From assembly GCA_963668585.1 (NCBI GenBank), contig OY764869.1, positions 868,001 to 932,000 on the forward strand: a DNA stretch of 64,000 nt, given 5' to 3'. This DNA comes from Bin87 sp963668585. Its GTDB lineage: Bacteria > Chloroflexota > Dehalococcoidia > Lucifugimonadales > UBA3495. The first letter of the stretch is position 1. Each line of letters starts with the position of its first letter. Made by a program: the position numbers and the translations under genes. Below, piece after piece: positions 28,868 to 37,716 of this stretch. The notes below the pieces were generated by a model that saw nothing but the letters and a program-made list of their open reading frames with translations, was not told where the DNA came from and made no database searches.

Positions 28868-29188
28868 ATGATACTGCGGAGACTGCGCATAGGCAGGTTG
28901 AGCGCGATGGCGTTCCCGGGCAGCAGGCGCATTGGGCTGGCGGCCGTGAGCGTACTGGCGCTGGCGTTGATTGCAGTGGCGACCGCTCAAGGCGGCGCTG
29001 CAATGGCGGCGACAGAGGCGGCGCGAGGTCTGGAGAGGTTTGGAACCTGCGCCGTGGATGCGGATTTTGAGGCCGCGGCAGAAGCCCGGATCCTGTGGCA
29101 TACGGGGGCAGGCGCGATGAGCGTGGCCTGGCCGGATGTTCCGGTTGATGCGGAGGCTGGGCCGGGTCCTGGGCCGATGTGCCAATAA
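28868..29188 (+). CDS. Small secreted protein, relative of the N-terminal part of the next gene
   Basis: A 106-residue protein with a long signal peptide (about residues 1-47, hydrophobic core AAVSVLALALIAVAT). The mature part has two cysteines (GTCAVDAD and final PMCQ) and no known domain. ATG 28868 has GGAGGAGG upstream. Its layout (MAF in the leader, then LE-x-F/C-x-TCA and an LWHTGAGAMS stretch) parallels residues 18-100 of the protein that follows. It seems to be a short version lacking the C-terminal domain. Function unknown. Confidence 0.65.
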   Translation: MILRRLRIGRLSAMAFPGSRRIGLAAVSVLALALIAVATAQGGAAMAATEAARGLERFGTCAVDADFEAAAEARILWHTGAGAMSVAWPDVPVDAEAGPGPGPMCQ

Positions 29189-29282
29189 CTGAACGGACGC
29201 GGATGCGGCAGGTCAACCAGCCCCACGCATGAACGATAGATACATGAACGAACGATAGATACCAGATACCAGGGAGATAATC

Positions 29283-30077
29283 ATGGTTTCGGCGAAGATG
29301 CGGATGCATCAAATGAAGAGCAGGGTGTTTCAACCGAACGCGATGGCGTTCCAGGGAAAGCGTATTTTGAGGCCGCTGGCGACGGGTGTGTTCGCCGCCG
29401 TCCTGTCGCTGGCGTTGTTGACGACGCTGTGGGGCGCGGAAGCGCACGCGGCGAGGCCGGCGATGGCAACATTCGATGCGCTGGAAACCTGCGCGGCGGC
29501 CGCAGACTGCCGGCAACCGCAGACATCGGCGGAGCGGGCGGGCCTCTGGAATTGGAGAACAGCCGCGATGAGCGATGTGCAGCCGTCGATTGCGGTCCCG
29601 CAGTTGTCGTCGCACGTTGAGCATCCGGAGGGCAATGGCGAATCCTCGGAGGTCGTGGTGTGGTCCGCCGTGCTGACGGTCGGGAAATCCGCCATATCGT
29701 CGATCGGGTACCTCGGGTACGTATCCGGCGGCGGGCCGGAGACGGGCAGCATCGACGAGAGCGCTTTCACGCACTGGGGAGTGGACTACGCCGTGACCGC
29801 GTTGTATCACCCGATCGTGGCGGGCGATCCCAACCACCTGTTCCTGCACCTGGACAAGCCGCTGCTCGGCGAGATGACCCTCTCGGTTGGAGACGACGTG
29901 TTCGCGATATCCGACGCGTCGGTGTTGGGCGCGAAGCGGAACGTCTATCACTGGTATCTGGATGCGGGCCTGGGCTGGGCGGCGGGCCAGGAAATCCCGG
30001 TGGCGCTGACGGCCCCGCCACCGCCTGACGGCGGCCAACTGTGGCTGGTGAAGCAACTCGCGCCGGCGGGCGGGTGA
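29283..30077 (+). CDS. Secreted protein with C-terminal beta-sandwich domain
   Basis: The 264-residue protein has a long leader (hydrophobic core about residues 35-52, cut probable after EAHA), a Cys-containing segment (LETCAAAADC) and a C-terminal domain (about 122-250). This domain starts with VVVWSAVLTVG, has GYLGYVSGG and a TALYHPI strand, and ends DAGLGWAAGQEIPVALT. I know this pattern as a repeated beta-domain in bacterial surface proteins, where it often occurs with fibronectin domains. It is likely exported. It lies 94 bases after the short relative and may be co-transcribed. Confidence 0.75.
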   Translation: MVSAKMRMHQMKSRVFQPNAMAFQGKRILRPLATGVFAAVLSLALLTTLWGAEAHAARPAMATFDALETCAAAADCRQPQTSAERAGLWNWRTAAMSDVQPSIAVPQLSSHVEHPEGNGESSEVVVWSAVLTVGKSAISSIGYLGYVSGGGPETGSIDESAFTHWGVDYAVTALYHPIVAGDPNHLFLHLDKPLLGEMTLSVGDDVFAISDASVLGAKRNVYHWYLDAGLGWAAGQEIPVALTAPPPPDGGQLWLVKQLAPAGG

Positions 30078-30254
30078 TGCGCGAAGCGGGCGACGGCCAT
30101 CACGCGAGGGTGATGGCCTCTCCCAGCACGCGGGGCTCACCTCAGCAGAATTACGGATGCCGGCGAAGCGCGACGATTGCGTGGCAAAGGTGTTGCAGGT
30201 ATGATGACTGCCAGTTTTTACCAACTTACCATCCCACCTGGCGAAACGAATATC

Positions 30255-31412
30255 ATGGCGACCGATACTTCACCCGCAGAGAATCTCCGCACCGCTCTTT
30301 ACGATACCCACGTTGCCCTCGGCGCCCGGATGGTGCCCTTCGGCGGTTGGGATATGCCGGTGCAGTACCAGGGCACGATTGCCGAAGTGGAAGCCGTCCG
30401 CAAGTCGGCGGGGATATTTGATGTTTCGCACATGGGCCGGCTGAACATCAGCGGGCCGAACGCGGCGGGTTTGCTGAATATTCTGCTCACGGGTTCGGCG
30501 TCGGACCTGCGGGTGGGCCGCGCGCGCTACTGTTTCATCTGCAACGAACTGGGCGGCGTGATTGACGACACCATCTTTTACCGCCTGTCGGACGATGAGT
30601 TCCTGCTCATTCCCAACGCCGGCAACCGCCCCGCGGTGGCGTTGTGGTTTGACCGGCAATTGGCGATGCACTATGACGGCCGGGGAGTCCAGATCACCGA
30701 CCGGACGATGCCGACCGGGTTGATTGCGGTGCAGGGGCCGGCGGCGGCGGGCATTGTTGACAGCCTGTGTCAAGATTTCAGCCCCGGAACGCGACGGGCG
30801 CAGAACCCGGGGCGAGAGCCGCATCCCTCCCAACTCCGTCCCTACACCTGGGGTCGGGGACACATTGACGGGCGACGGGTCTTCATCGGGCGGACGGGAT
30901 ACACCGGAGAAGACGGGTTTGAGTTGGCGGTGCAGTCCTCGGACTCCGCCGTCATCTGGCAACGGCTGACGGAAGCGGGGGCCGCCCCCTGCGGGCTGGG
31001 CGCGCGCGATGTGCTGCGGCTGGAAGCAGGGCTGCCGCTGCACGGGCACGAACTGGCCGAGGACATCACGCCCATTGAGGCGGGTTTGAGCCGTTTTGTG
31101 CGCAGGGACGGCGGTTTCAACGGCGCGGACGTGCTGGACCACCAACGGGTGTACGGATCCGCGCGGACGCTGGTGGGGCTGACCATGCCGGGGCGCAGCG
31201 CGCCGCGAGCGGGATATGACGTGCTGGCGGACGGCGACGTGGTGGGCACGGTGAGCAGCGGAAGCTACTCGCCCACCCTGGAGCATTGCATCGCCATGGC
31301 GTTTGTCGATGCGGCGCACGCCGAGCCGGGAACCACGCTGCAGGTTGATATACGCGGGCGCGCCGCCGACGTTGAGACGGCGCCCTTGCCCTTCTACCGC
31401 CGGGCCGGATGA
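30255..31412 (+). CDS. gcvT: Aminomethyltransferase, glycine cleavage system T protein
   Basis: The 385-residue protein matches GcvT: LYDTHVALGARMVPFGGWDMPVQY near the start, FDVSHMGRLNISG, the folate-binding RTGYTGEDGFELAV and the LRLEAGLPLHGHEL motif. GcvT moves the aminomethyl carbon from H protein to tetrahydrofolate. An insert of about 16 residues (after QDFSPGT) lies before the TWGRGHIDG segment and is unusual. gcvH follows 118 bases downstream. gcvP and lpd are not in the window. ATG 30255 fits the family start; ATG 30201 in the same frame is possible. Confidence 0.93.
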   Translation: MATDTSPAENLRTALYDTHVALGARMVPFGGWDMPVQYQGTIAEVEAVRKSAGIFDVSHMGRLNISGPNAAGLLNILLTGSASDLRVGRARYCFICNELGGVIDDTIFYRLSDDEFLLIPNAGNRPAVALWFDRQLAMHYDGRGVQITDRTMPTGLIAVQGPAAAGIVDSLCQDFSPGTRRAQNPGREPHPSQLRPYTWGRGHIDGRRVFIGRTGYTGEDGFELAVQSSDSAVIWQRLTEAGAAPCGLGARDVLRLEAGLPLHGHELAEDITPIEAGLSRFVRRDGGFNGADVLDHQRVYGSARTLVGLTMPGRSAPRAGYDVLADGDVVGTVSSGSYSPTLEHCIAMAFVDAAHAEPGTTLQVDIRGRAADVETAPLPFYRRAG

Positions 31413-31530
31413 TGCCCCCATGGGCATGACTGAACGCTAGCCGGGACATCCTCGTTCCCGCCCGCTCCGGCGCGGGATGATGAGGTTTCCGATTTCCGAC
31501 AGGGCCAAAAATTACGGAGGTTTTGACAAG

Positions 31531-31917
31531 GTGAATCCCGACGACCGCAAATATACGCGAGAGCACGAGTGGGTGATCTCGGAAGACGGCGCCGACACGG
31601 TGCTGGTTGGCATCACGCATTACGCCCAGGACCAGTTGGGCGACGTTGTGTACGTGGAACTGCCGGCGGTGGGCGACGGTGTGGGATATCTGGCGAAGAT
31701 GGGCGAGATTGAGTCCGTGAAGGCGGTTTCCGACCTGTTCTCTCCGGTGAGCGGCCAGGTGGCCGAAGTGAACGCAAGGCTGGCCCAGGAGCCGGAACTG
31801 GTGAATAACGACCCGTTCGGCGACGGATGGATGCTGCGGGTGAGCATGAGCGATCCGGGGGAACTGGACCAACTGCTGGACGCGGCCGCCTACGACGAAT
31901 ATATCGGCCAGTTGTAG
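31531..31917 (+). CDS. gcvH: Glycine cleavage system H protein
   Basis: A 128-residue lipoyl carrier. It begins PDDRKYTREHEWV, and has GITHYAQDQLGDVVYVELP and the lipoylated lysine in GEIESVKAVSDL, then the GDGWMLRV segment. It carries the aminomethyl group between P, T and L proteins. GTG 31531 is preceded by GGAGG at 31516-31520, and this decides the start over the ATG at 31477, which would add 18 unusual residues. Length is standard for the family. Confidence 0.95.
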   Translation: MNPDDRKYTREHEWVISEDGADTVLVGITHYAQDQLGDVVYVELPAVGDGVGYLAKMGEIESVKAVSDLFSPVSGQVAEVNARLAQEPELVNNDPFGDGWMLRVSMSDPGELDQLLDAAAYDEYIGQL

Positions 31918-31978
31918 CCGAACTTTTTGCGGCGCAAGGGTTCTTCGATTATCCCGGCAAAAGGCGGTTGATGAGCGC

Positions 31979-32420
31979 GGGGGCAGGTTTGAAACCTGCC
32001 CCTACATCGTATGGCCCTGGGAGGCGGACGTTCCGCAGGATGCGCGGACTGGCCTTGTCTATGGTCATGGTTGATGCGTGCGGGGGCAGGTTTGAAACCT
32101 GCCCCTACATCGTAGGGCCTGGAAGGCGAATGTTCCGCAGGATGGGCGGGCTGGCCTTGTCTATGGGCGATGCGTGCGGGGGCAGGTTTGAATCCTGCCC
32201 CTACATGTCTATGGGCGATGAGCGCCGGGGGCAGGTTTGAATCCTGCCCCTACATCGTATGGCCCTGGACGGCGGACGTTCCGCAGGATGCGCGGACCGG
32301 CCCTGTCTATGGTCGAGGAGCGCCGGGGGCAGGTTTGAAACCTGCCCCTACATGTCTATGGTGGATGAGCGCGGGGGCAGGTTTGAAACCTGCCCCTACA
32401 TCGTATGGCCCTGGACGGCG
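31979..32420. repeat. Array of six GGTTTGAAACC palindromes in degenerate direct repeats
   Basis: A 27-bp palindrome (arm GGGGCAGGTTT, one central base, complement, then TAC) begins at 31979, 32082, 32178, 32227, 32325 and 32373. Spacings are close to 48-49 or twice that. Between copies the phrases ATCGTATGGCCCTGG, GTTCCGCAGGATG and TGGCCTTGTCTATGG recur. Two copies have AATCC in place of AAACC, breaking the perfect arm. It lies between gcvH and the stress-protein gene. The spacers repeat one another, so it is not a CRISPR. Confidence 0.92.
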
Positions 32421-32438
32421 GATGTTCCGCTGGATGAG

Positions 32439-32467
32439 TTGCCAGGATTCGGCGGGCGTGGTAAGAT
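32439..32467 (+). promoter_or_regulatory. Possible promoter of the universal stress protein gene
   Basis: TTGCCA (32439-32444), a 17-base spacer and TAAGAT (32462-32467) precede the gene by 94 bases. The two boxes match the consensus in 4 of 6 positions each. Confidence 0.35.
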
Positions 32468-32560
32468 ATTCTTATACAAGATAAATAGTATCTCATTGAC
32501 GAATGTGATCGGTTTCGCACACTCGCCACGGCAGATATCAAACTTTCTGGAGGTAGCGTC

Positions 32561-33592
32561 ATGTCGCTATTCAATGGCATTGTTGTTCCCGTCGATGGGT
32601 CGGAGTTTTCGGCTCACGCACTTTCCGCCGCCGCCGTGATGGCGAAGGTTTCCAGGGCCCCCATGACCCTGCTGAGATCGTTCGACGGCATCCCGGAATG
32701 GCAGGCGGATTCCGGTCACGGGCGGTTTCGTGGATCCATGGCGCTGGCGGAGCATGACCGTATCGGAGCGATGCTGAGGGCCAAACAGTCCCAGTTGGCG
32801 GACCAAGAGGGGGTGGATGTGGAGATTGGCGTGGCCGCATTTGAGGGCGCGCCACACGACGCGATCATTGACTTTGCGAACCGCGACCCGAGCGCGCTCA
32901 TCATCATGTCCACGCACGGAAGGGGCGGATTGTCCAGGATGCTGGCGGGCAGCGTGACGGCGAAGGTGGTGCGAGCGGTGAACAATCCGGCGATGATCGT
33001 GCGGTGCAACGAACGCGATTGCCCGGTGGTGCCCCGCTACTTCGAGAACATCATCGTTCCGCTGGACGGTTCACGTTTCTCGGAGAACTCGCTGGACTAC
33101 GCGGCCGGGTTGGCGGCCGCATTCGGCGCGCGGATAACGCTGGTGCGCACCACGCCGAGTTCGGACCAATTCCGAGCGCGCGCCGACTGGGAAGGCGGGC
33201 CCATGGGCGCGGGGTTCGGACCCTACGACACGCCGCACCTGTCTGCCATCCTGTCGGAAACGGCGCGCGATTATCTGTGGCACAAAGCGGATGACCTGAG
33301 CGCGCGGTTCCCGGTGTTCGACGTTGAAGTGATGCATTCGCTGAAATCCCCGTCGGAGGCGGTGATCGAACTGGCAGAGGGCCTGGACAACCCGCTGGTG
33401 GTGATGGCGACGCGCGGACGCAGGGGCGTCGGGAGGGCGCTGCTGGGCAGCGTGGCCGACCGGATCGTCCGCCATTCGCCGGCGCCGACGCTGCTGGTGC
33501 GCCAACCTCTGCGCAGCGACTGGAGCATCCTGGCCGCCGGGGATAACGAGCAGCATCGCAGGGACGATGACCGGGAGTTGACGGCGGCGTAG
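32561..33592 (+). CDS. Tandem-domain universal stress protein (UspA family)
   Basis: A 343-residue protein with two Usp domains (about 1-150 and 160-318). Each begins with a strand such as IVVPVDGSEFS or IIVPLDGSRFS and ends with an ATP-binding type loop, IIMSTHGRGGLSRMLAGSVT and VMATRGRRGVGRALLGSVAD (GxxG-x9-G(S/T)). Such proteins bind ATP and help survival under stress. GGAGG lies 11 bases before ATG 32561. The repeat array lies upstream and a hairpin downstream. The protein is cytoplasmic and no sensor domain is present. Confidence 0.93.
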   Translation: MSLFNGIVVPVDGSEFSAHALSAAAVMAKVSRAPMTLLRSFDGIPEWQADSGHGRFRGSMALAEHDRIGAMLRAKQSQLADQEGVDVEIGVAAFEGAPHDAIIDFANRDPSALIIMSTHGRGGLSRMLAGSVTAKVVRAVNNPAMIVRCNERDCPVVPRYFENIIVPLDGSRFSENSLDYAAGLAAAFGARITLVRTTPSSDQFRARADWEGGPMGAGFGPYDTPHLSAILSETARDYLWHKADDLSARFPVFDVEVMHSLKSPSEAVIELAEGLDNPLVVMATRGRRGVGRALLGSVADRIVRHSPAPTLLVRQPLRSDWSILAAGDNEQHRRDDDRELTAA

Positions 33593-33632
33593 CTTTCGCG
33601 TCCCGATGGGACGCAAGCGGCGTCAACGCGAG

Positions 33633-33654
33633 GGGGCGGGTTTTCTCCCGCCCC
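33633..33654 (+). terminator. Hairpin after the universal stress protein gene, possible terminator
   Basis: Stem GGGGCGGG with CCCGCCCC around TTTTCT, 40 bases after the stop. The tail TTCATCAGTTT is a weak T-tract. It resembles the outer arms of the palindrome family with a short T-rich core. Confidence 0.45.
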
Positions 33655-33690
33655 TTCATCAGTTTGCCGCCGGAGATGAGACGAACGCGC

Positions 33691-34089
33691 TCACGTTGCG
33701 GCTGCCGCCGTCCGGATGTCGGTTTGGGCGAAATCGTTGCCCTTGTAGAGCAGAGGCAACTCCCTGGTGGAAGCGAGAGCGTAAGCGAAGGTGTCGCCGA
33801 AGTTGAGGCCGGCGGGATGGCGTCCCCGGCCGAAATTGCGATGGGCGGCGACGGCGGCCCAGAGTTGCGGCTCATCCAGGGGAACCAGTTGGATGAAAGG
33901 GCTTTCCAAAAATGCAATGGCGTCTTGATAGATGGAATCGCCCCGGTTCATGGTGACCATCATGAGTTCAACCGCGGTCGCGACGGATACCAGCACTTCA
34001 CCCTCATTTAGCATGGCGCGCAGAAACGATCCGCTTTCCGACTCGTTGTTTAACACGGCAACCAAAGCCGAGGTATCCGCGACCATCAT
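33691..34089 (-). CDS. vapC: VapC-type PIN-domain ribonuclease toxin
   Basis: A 132-residue PIN protein. The acidic residues are in VADTSALVAVL (Asp5), ATAVELMMV (Glu) and LNFGDTFAYALA (Asp), with a final LLYKGNDFAQTDI matching the VapC end. VapC toxins cut RNA, often initiator tRNA. The start overlaps the stop of the antitoxin gene (ATGATG), a normal coupling. Either ATG (34089 or 34086) may be used. Confidence 0.93.
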   Translation of the reverse strand: MMVADTSALVAVLNNESESGSFLRAMLNEGEVLVSVATAVELMMVTMNRGDSIYQDAIAFLESPFIQLVPLDEPQLWAAVAAHRNFGRGRHPAGLNFGDTFAYALASTRELPLLYKGNDFAQTDIRTAAAAT

Positions 34090-34379
34090 TTGGGAAGTCC
34101 ATGTTCGTCGTACAACTCATCCTGCCAGACTTTGGACGGGGGGTTGTCATCGTCGAAAGGATGAAGGGCCCGGTTGCGCTTGCCTATTTCGGCCCAATAC
34201 TGATACTCGGCGGCGATTTCGGCATCGGTCATTCGGCGGCTGGGTGGTGGCGTTTTGGACTCCAGGTTGTCCAGCGCCAATTGCAGGACCTGCTCGGGGG
34301 CGTCCGGGCCGGTGAAGCCCAAACGCGCCGCGAGGGCGGCGATGCGCGCAGCCGTTTCCGGTTTCAATGTGGTGGTCAT
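34086..34379 (-). CDS. vapB: VapB-type antitoxin
   Basis: A 97-residue protein just before, and overlapping, the VapC gene. Residues 1-45 (TLKPETAARIAALAARLGF and EQVLQLALDNLE) look like a ribbon-helix-helix or similar short DNA-binding element of the Rv0623 antitoxin type. The C-terminal half is charged and would wrap the toxin. The pair should form an autoregulated operon. Assignment rests mainly on position and size. Confidence 0.8.
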   Translation of the reverse strand: MTTTLKPETAARIAALAARLGFTGPDAPEQVLQLALDNLESKTPPPSRRMTDAEIAAEYQYWAEIGKRNRALHPFDDDNPPSKVWQDELYDEHGLPK

Positions 34380-34416
34380 GGTTGCCTCTTTACGGACGGC
34401 CGCGCGCAGGGAACGC

Positions 34417-35550
34417 CTACCACTTCTGGATGACAGGCAGGATTTCCTTGCCGAATAGACCGATGTTTTTCATGGTGGCCTCGTGTCCCATGCGGGATTC
34501 CTGACCGTAGAAGACCAGGTGCTCCATGCCCAGGCGCTTGTGGAGGTATTCCAGCTTTTCGAGGACGGTGTCGGGGGTGCCGCAGACGATGTGGTAGTTG
34601 TCCTTGAGTTCTTCGAAGGTCTGCACGTTGAGGGGCTTGAGGCCGGAGCGCCGGGCGGCAATCGCGGAGCCGGCGGCGGAGCGGTAGCCGACGGGGGCCA
34701 TGTATTCGCGGGGGCCCCGGACGGTGGGCCCCATGCGCCAGATGAAGTGCTTAGCCTGTTCGTCCGCTTCCTCCTGGGTGTCGCCGACGTAGCAGCAGAG
34801 GAGGTAGCCGAAGTTGTCGGGGACGGCCTCGCGGCCGGCGGCGTTGGCAGCCTGGGTGTACATTCCGAAGAGTTCCTCGGTGACGTCGAGGTCGGTGAGG
34901 AAGGCGACGTAGGTGTAGCCGTGCAGGCCGGACCACTCGGCGGTCTCCGGCGAAGAGGTGCCCGGCACCCAGATGGGAGGATGCGGCTGCTGGATGGGGA
35001 CCATCCACGGATTCACGACGCGGAAGTTGTAGTGCTTGCCCTCCCAGCGGAAGGGGCCGGGGGTCGTCCACGTCTTCATGATCAGGTCGTGGCACTCCTC
35101 GAAACGCTCGCGGTTGGCGACGGGGTTGTTGTTGGTGGAGACGGTCTCGACGCCGGTGCCGCGCACGAAGCCGGAGATGAGACGGCCGCCGGATATGACG
35201 TCGATCATGGCCAGTTCTTCGGCGAGACGCACGGGGTTGTCGTGGATCGGCAGGATGTTGCCCAGTATCAGGATCTTGGCGTGGTGGGTGATGCGGGCGA
35301 GAACGGCGGCGGACAGGTTGGTGGCCGCGTTCATGCAGGACGGCGTGTTGTGGTGCTCGTTGAGCATGATGCCGTCGAAGCCAAGTTCATCGGCGTAAAC
35401 GCACTCGTCGAAGTAGCGTTTGAAGAGGTTGTTGGCGGTGCCAGGGTCGAACCAGGTGTTGGGGAAGGTGAGCCGCAGGGACGGGTACTTGTCGCCCTCT
35501 TCATCGGGATATTCGTGGTAGGGGAACTCGGAGAAGTAGTAGCTTTTCAC
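34417..35550 (-). CDS. LLM class flavin-dependent oxidoreductase
   Basis: A 377-residue luciferase-family protein: YYFSEFPYHEYPDEEGD start, GFDGIMLNEHHNTPSC, GNILPIHDNPVRLAEE, VISGGRLISGFVRGTG and WEGKHYNFRVVNPWMVPIQ. It is nearest in layout to the enzyme at 16172 (same EHH and NPW motifs) rather than to the two at 44.8 and 52.5 kb. It should oxidise an organic compound with reduced flavin and oxygen. It stands alone between small toxin-antitoxin loci. Length is normal. Confidence 0.93.
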   Translation of the reverse strand: MKSYYFSEFPYHEYPDEEGDKYPSLRLTFPNTWFDPGTANNLFKRYFDECVYADELGFDGIMLNEHHNTPSCMNAATNLSAAVLARITHHAKILILGNILPIHDNPVRLAEELAMIDVISGGRLISGFVRGTGVETVSTNNNPVANRERFEECHDLIMKTWTTPGPFRWEGKHYNFRVVNPWMVPIQQPHPPIWVPGTSSPETAEWSGLHGYTYVAFLTDLDVTEELFGMYTQAANAAGREAVPDNFGYLLCCYVGDTQEEADEQAKHFIWRMGPTVRGPREYMAPVGYRSAAGSAIAARRSGLKPLNVQTFEELKDNYHIVCGTPDTVLEKLEYLHKRLGMEHLVFYGQESRMGHEATMKNIGLFGKEILPVIQKW

Positions 35551-35681
35551 GGGGTGATGGCCTCCGGTGGCGTTGATGGTGAGTGGGCGGGATTATACCA
35601 GTGTCATGATGGTGGGCCCGCCGGGTTGACAGGGCGGGAGCATCAGGAGGCGCGATGGTTGCCGGGGGTGCAGGGAGTTGG

Positions 35682-36020
35682 TCAACGCAGTTCGATGAAG
35701 GCGCTGTCTTCTTCCTGGCAAAAGCGCAGTATCTCCTCGCGATGAAATCTCAACAACTCAACCACTTCCGCGGAGGAGCAGTTGCCCAAACCGATACGAA
35801 TGACTTTGGGCGGATGCCCAAGCCGTGAACTGATGGCAAGGTAATCAGCATCCTTTGAAACGATCACAAAACCGTTGGTTCTCGCGTACTCCCAAATGAC
35901 TGCATCTTCTTGACCGGCCAGACCATCCAGACGCACATGTTGTGATTGAGGGAATATATCCTGGAGCGAGGTCACAAGCCGATAGGACAGGTTTTGGTCA
36001 AACAACAGCCGCATCGTCAC
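35682..36020 (-). CDS. DUF5615 PIN-like protein, probable toxin
   Basis: A 112-residue protein starting MRLLFDQNLSYRLV, with LAGQEDAVIWEYARTNGFVIVSKDADYLAISSRLG. The Asp in the first strand and the SKDADY motif are the acidic sites of the DUF5615 (Mut7-C-like PIN) fold. Such proteins are found next to DUF433 proteins, as here, where the start overlaps the DUF433 stop by 4 bases. The pair is thought to act as a toxin-antitoxin system, though this is less established than VapBC. Confidence 0.9.
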   Translation of the reverse strand: MTMRLLFDQNLSYRLVTSLQDIFPQSQHVRLDGLAGQEDAVIWEYARTNGFVIVSKDADYLAISSRLGHPPKVIRIGLGNCSSAEVVELLRFHREEILRFCQEEDSAFIELR

Positions 36021-36247
36021 CGGGACGCGTACCGAACTCGCTGCTTCCGCAGCGCATCAAATTCGTGGCAAGCGAGAATATCTTCAACAGTCAATTCGGG
36101 GAAATCTGCCAGGACTTCCTGCTCGGTCATTCCGCCGGCCAGATATTCCAGAACGTCATCGACGGTGATGCGCATATTGCGGATGCAGGGCTGGCCGCTG
36201 CGCTTGCCGGGTTCGATGGTGATCCTTTCGATGTAGGACGTAGGCAT
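36017..36247 (-). CDS. DUF433 protein, probable antitoxin
   Basis: A 76-residue protein with the DUF433 pattern: RITIEPGKRSGQPCIRNMRITVDDVLEYLAGGMTEQEVLADFPELTVEDILAC. This is a winged-helix/HTH-like domain. ATG 36247 is chosen because the family starts close to it; upstream residues have no family match and the frame runs into the radical SAM gene. It overlaps the DUF5615 gene. It probably binds DNA and neutralises its partner. Confidence 0.9.
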   Translation of the reverse strand: MPTSYIERITIEPGKRSGQPCIRNMRITVDDVLEYLAGGMTEQEVLADFPELTVEDILACHEFDALRKQRVRYASR

Positions 36248-36297
36248 GGCGTCAACCTTGTCGTGTGGCGCGGTGGCGGCGGATTTATTGCAGTTTA

Positions 36298-37716
36298 TCA
36301 TGGTGATGCGGCCGGTTCCGGGCGCATCACTGGGCACCCTGCGCACATTGCGCCTTTGCTGCCGGGGATGCACTCGTGACCCGCTGTGTATGTTGCCGGG
36401 GTTTCCATGATGGATGCCAGCGCTGTTGATTTGGGCGGCGGGAGGCTGACGCCGTCGGCTTCGGCGGCGCGGCGATCCTGGGCCTCGCCGAACAGGTCCA
36501 TGCGGAGTTGTCGGCCGGAGGGCGGCCGCTGGCCGGGGAAGACGACGTAGGGCCAGGCGCGCTTGCGGACGACGCCCATGGACTGCAGGTCGCGCCAGTT
36601 GTCGATGCTGTGGCGGCGACGGTTTTCGAGGATGCGGCCGGCCGATACGGGGCCAATGCCGGGGATGCGCAGGAGTTGGTCCCTGGTCGCCGCGTTCAGG
36701 TCGATGGGGAAGGCGTCCAGGTTTTCCATGGCGATGACGGTCTTGGGGTCCTGTTCCAGCGAGAGGAAGCCGCCGTGGTCGAAGGCGAGGTCGATCTCGT
36801 CGGACGCGAAGTCATAGACGCGGCGGAGCCAGTCCATCTGGTAGAGGCGGTGTTCGCGGCCCGCGTGGACGGGCGGCTTTTCCTCCATGGGCGTGTGTTT
36901 GGCGGGCCGGAAGGGAGGGTAATAGACGCGCTTGAGGTTCCAGTCGGTGTACATCTGGTCAACGCGGCGGTAGATCTGGCGGTCGGACTCATCGGCGGCG
37001 CCGACGACGAACTGGGTGGCCTGACCGACCGCGCCGCCCGCGCTGGCGGCAGTCAGTTCGTTGATCCACGCCATCGGGTCGAGTATGTCCTTCTGGAGAT
37101 CCTTGTGGGGACTGATGCGGCGCATCATGTCGGGTTCGGGGGTTTCGATGTTCACGGACAGACGGCTGCCCAGGCGGTGGGCGCGCTCGACCAGTTCGCG
37201 GGATGCGCCGGGCATGACCTTCAGGTGGATGTACCCTTTGAAGCCGTGCTTTCTCCGAATGATCTCGATGGTTTCCACCATGCGCTGGGTGGTTTTGGTG
37301 CCATCGCCGGCGATGCCGGAACTGAGGAACAGGCCGTCCACGGCGAGGCGGTTGTGGAGTTCCATGAAGGTGTCGGCCAGTTCCTCGCGCTTGAAGGCGT
37401 AGCGTTTGCGGGGGACGTAGATGCTGTTGGGGCAGTAGGCGCAGTCCATCTTGCAGAAGTCGGTGAACATGACGCGCATCAGGTTGACCTTCTTGCCGTT
37501 GGGCAGGCTGGACTTGTAGATGCCAGGCGCGGGGTTTTTGCGGGGGTCGGAGTAGGCGATGCGGTTGGGTCCGCCGGTGGCGTAGCCGCTGGCGAATTTG
37601 TGGTCGTAGGACGGTTCGGCGGTGGCCCTGCCGGCGGTGAGGATGTCGTCGGAGGCCGCCATGCCGCCGAGGATGTGCAGTTTGTCGTAGCGGTCGGGGG
37701 TGCGTTTGATGAGCAT
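36298..37716 (-). CDS. Radical SAM protein with helix-hairpin-helix domain (putative DNA modification/repair)
   Basis: A 472-residue protein. The radical SAM cluster site is CKMDCAYCPN (about residues 88-97), followed by LSSGIAGDGTKTTQRM and MPGASRELV of the TIM-barrel. A helix-hairpin-helix domain follows (NAATRDQLLRIPGIGPVSAGRILENRR, about 338-365), as in nucleic-acid binding proteins. This matches a family known as putative DNA modification/repair radical SAM protein. It often pairs with a DUF4130 protein, which is not seen here. The last 90 residues are less conserved and include a Cys-rich CIPGSKGAMCAGC end. Confidence 0.92.
   Translation of the reverse strand: MLIKRTPDRYDKLHILGGMAASDDILTAGRATAEPSYDHKFASGYATGGPNRIAYSDPRKNPAPGIYKSSLPNGKKVNLMRVMFTDFCKMDCAYCPNSIYVPRKRYAFKREELADTFMELHNRLAVDGLFLSSGIAGDGTKTTQRMVETIEIIRRKHGFKGYIHLKVMPGASRELVERAHRLGSRLSVNIETPEPDMMRRISPHKDLQKDILDPMAWINELTAASAGGAVGQATQFVVGAADESDRQIYRRVDQMYTDWNLKRVYYPPFRPAKHTPMEEKPPVHAGREHRLYQMDWLRRVYDFASDEIDLAFDHGGFLSLEQDPKTVIAMENLDAFPIDLNAATRDQLLRIPGIGPVSAGRILENRRRHSIDNWRDLQSMGVVRKRAWPYVVFPGQRPPSGRQLRMDLFGEAQDRRAAEADGVSLPPPKSTALASIMETPATYTAGHECIPGSKGAMCAGCPVMRPEPAASP

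Noticed and set aside
28499..29185. 228-residue ORF on the minus strand
   Set aside because: Runs through the ACCCAGTTTGTTGG repeat (ALQRMAHTNKLG phrase) and is opposite a gene with promoter and ribosome site.
31979..32420. CRISPR array
   Set aside because: The repeats are palindromes with one central base, the intervals are uneven and the spacers repeat one another; no cas gene is nearby.
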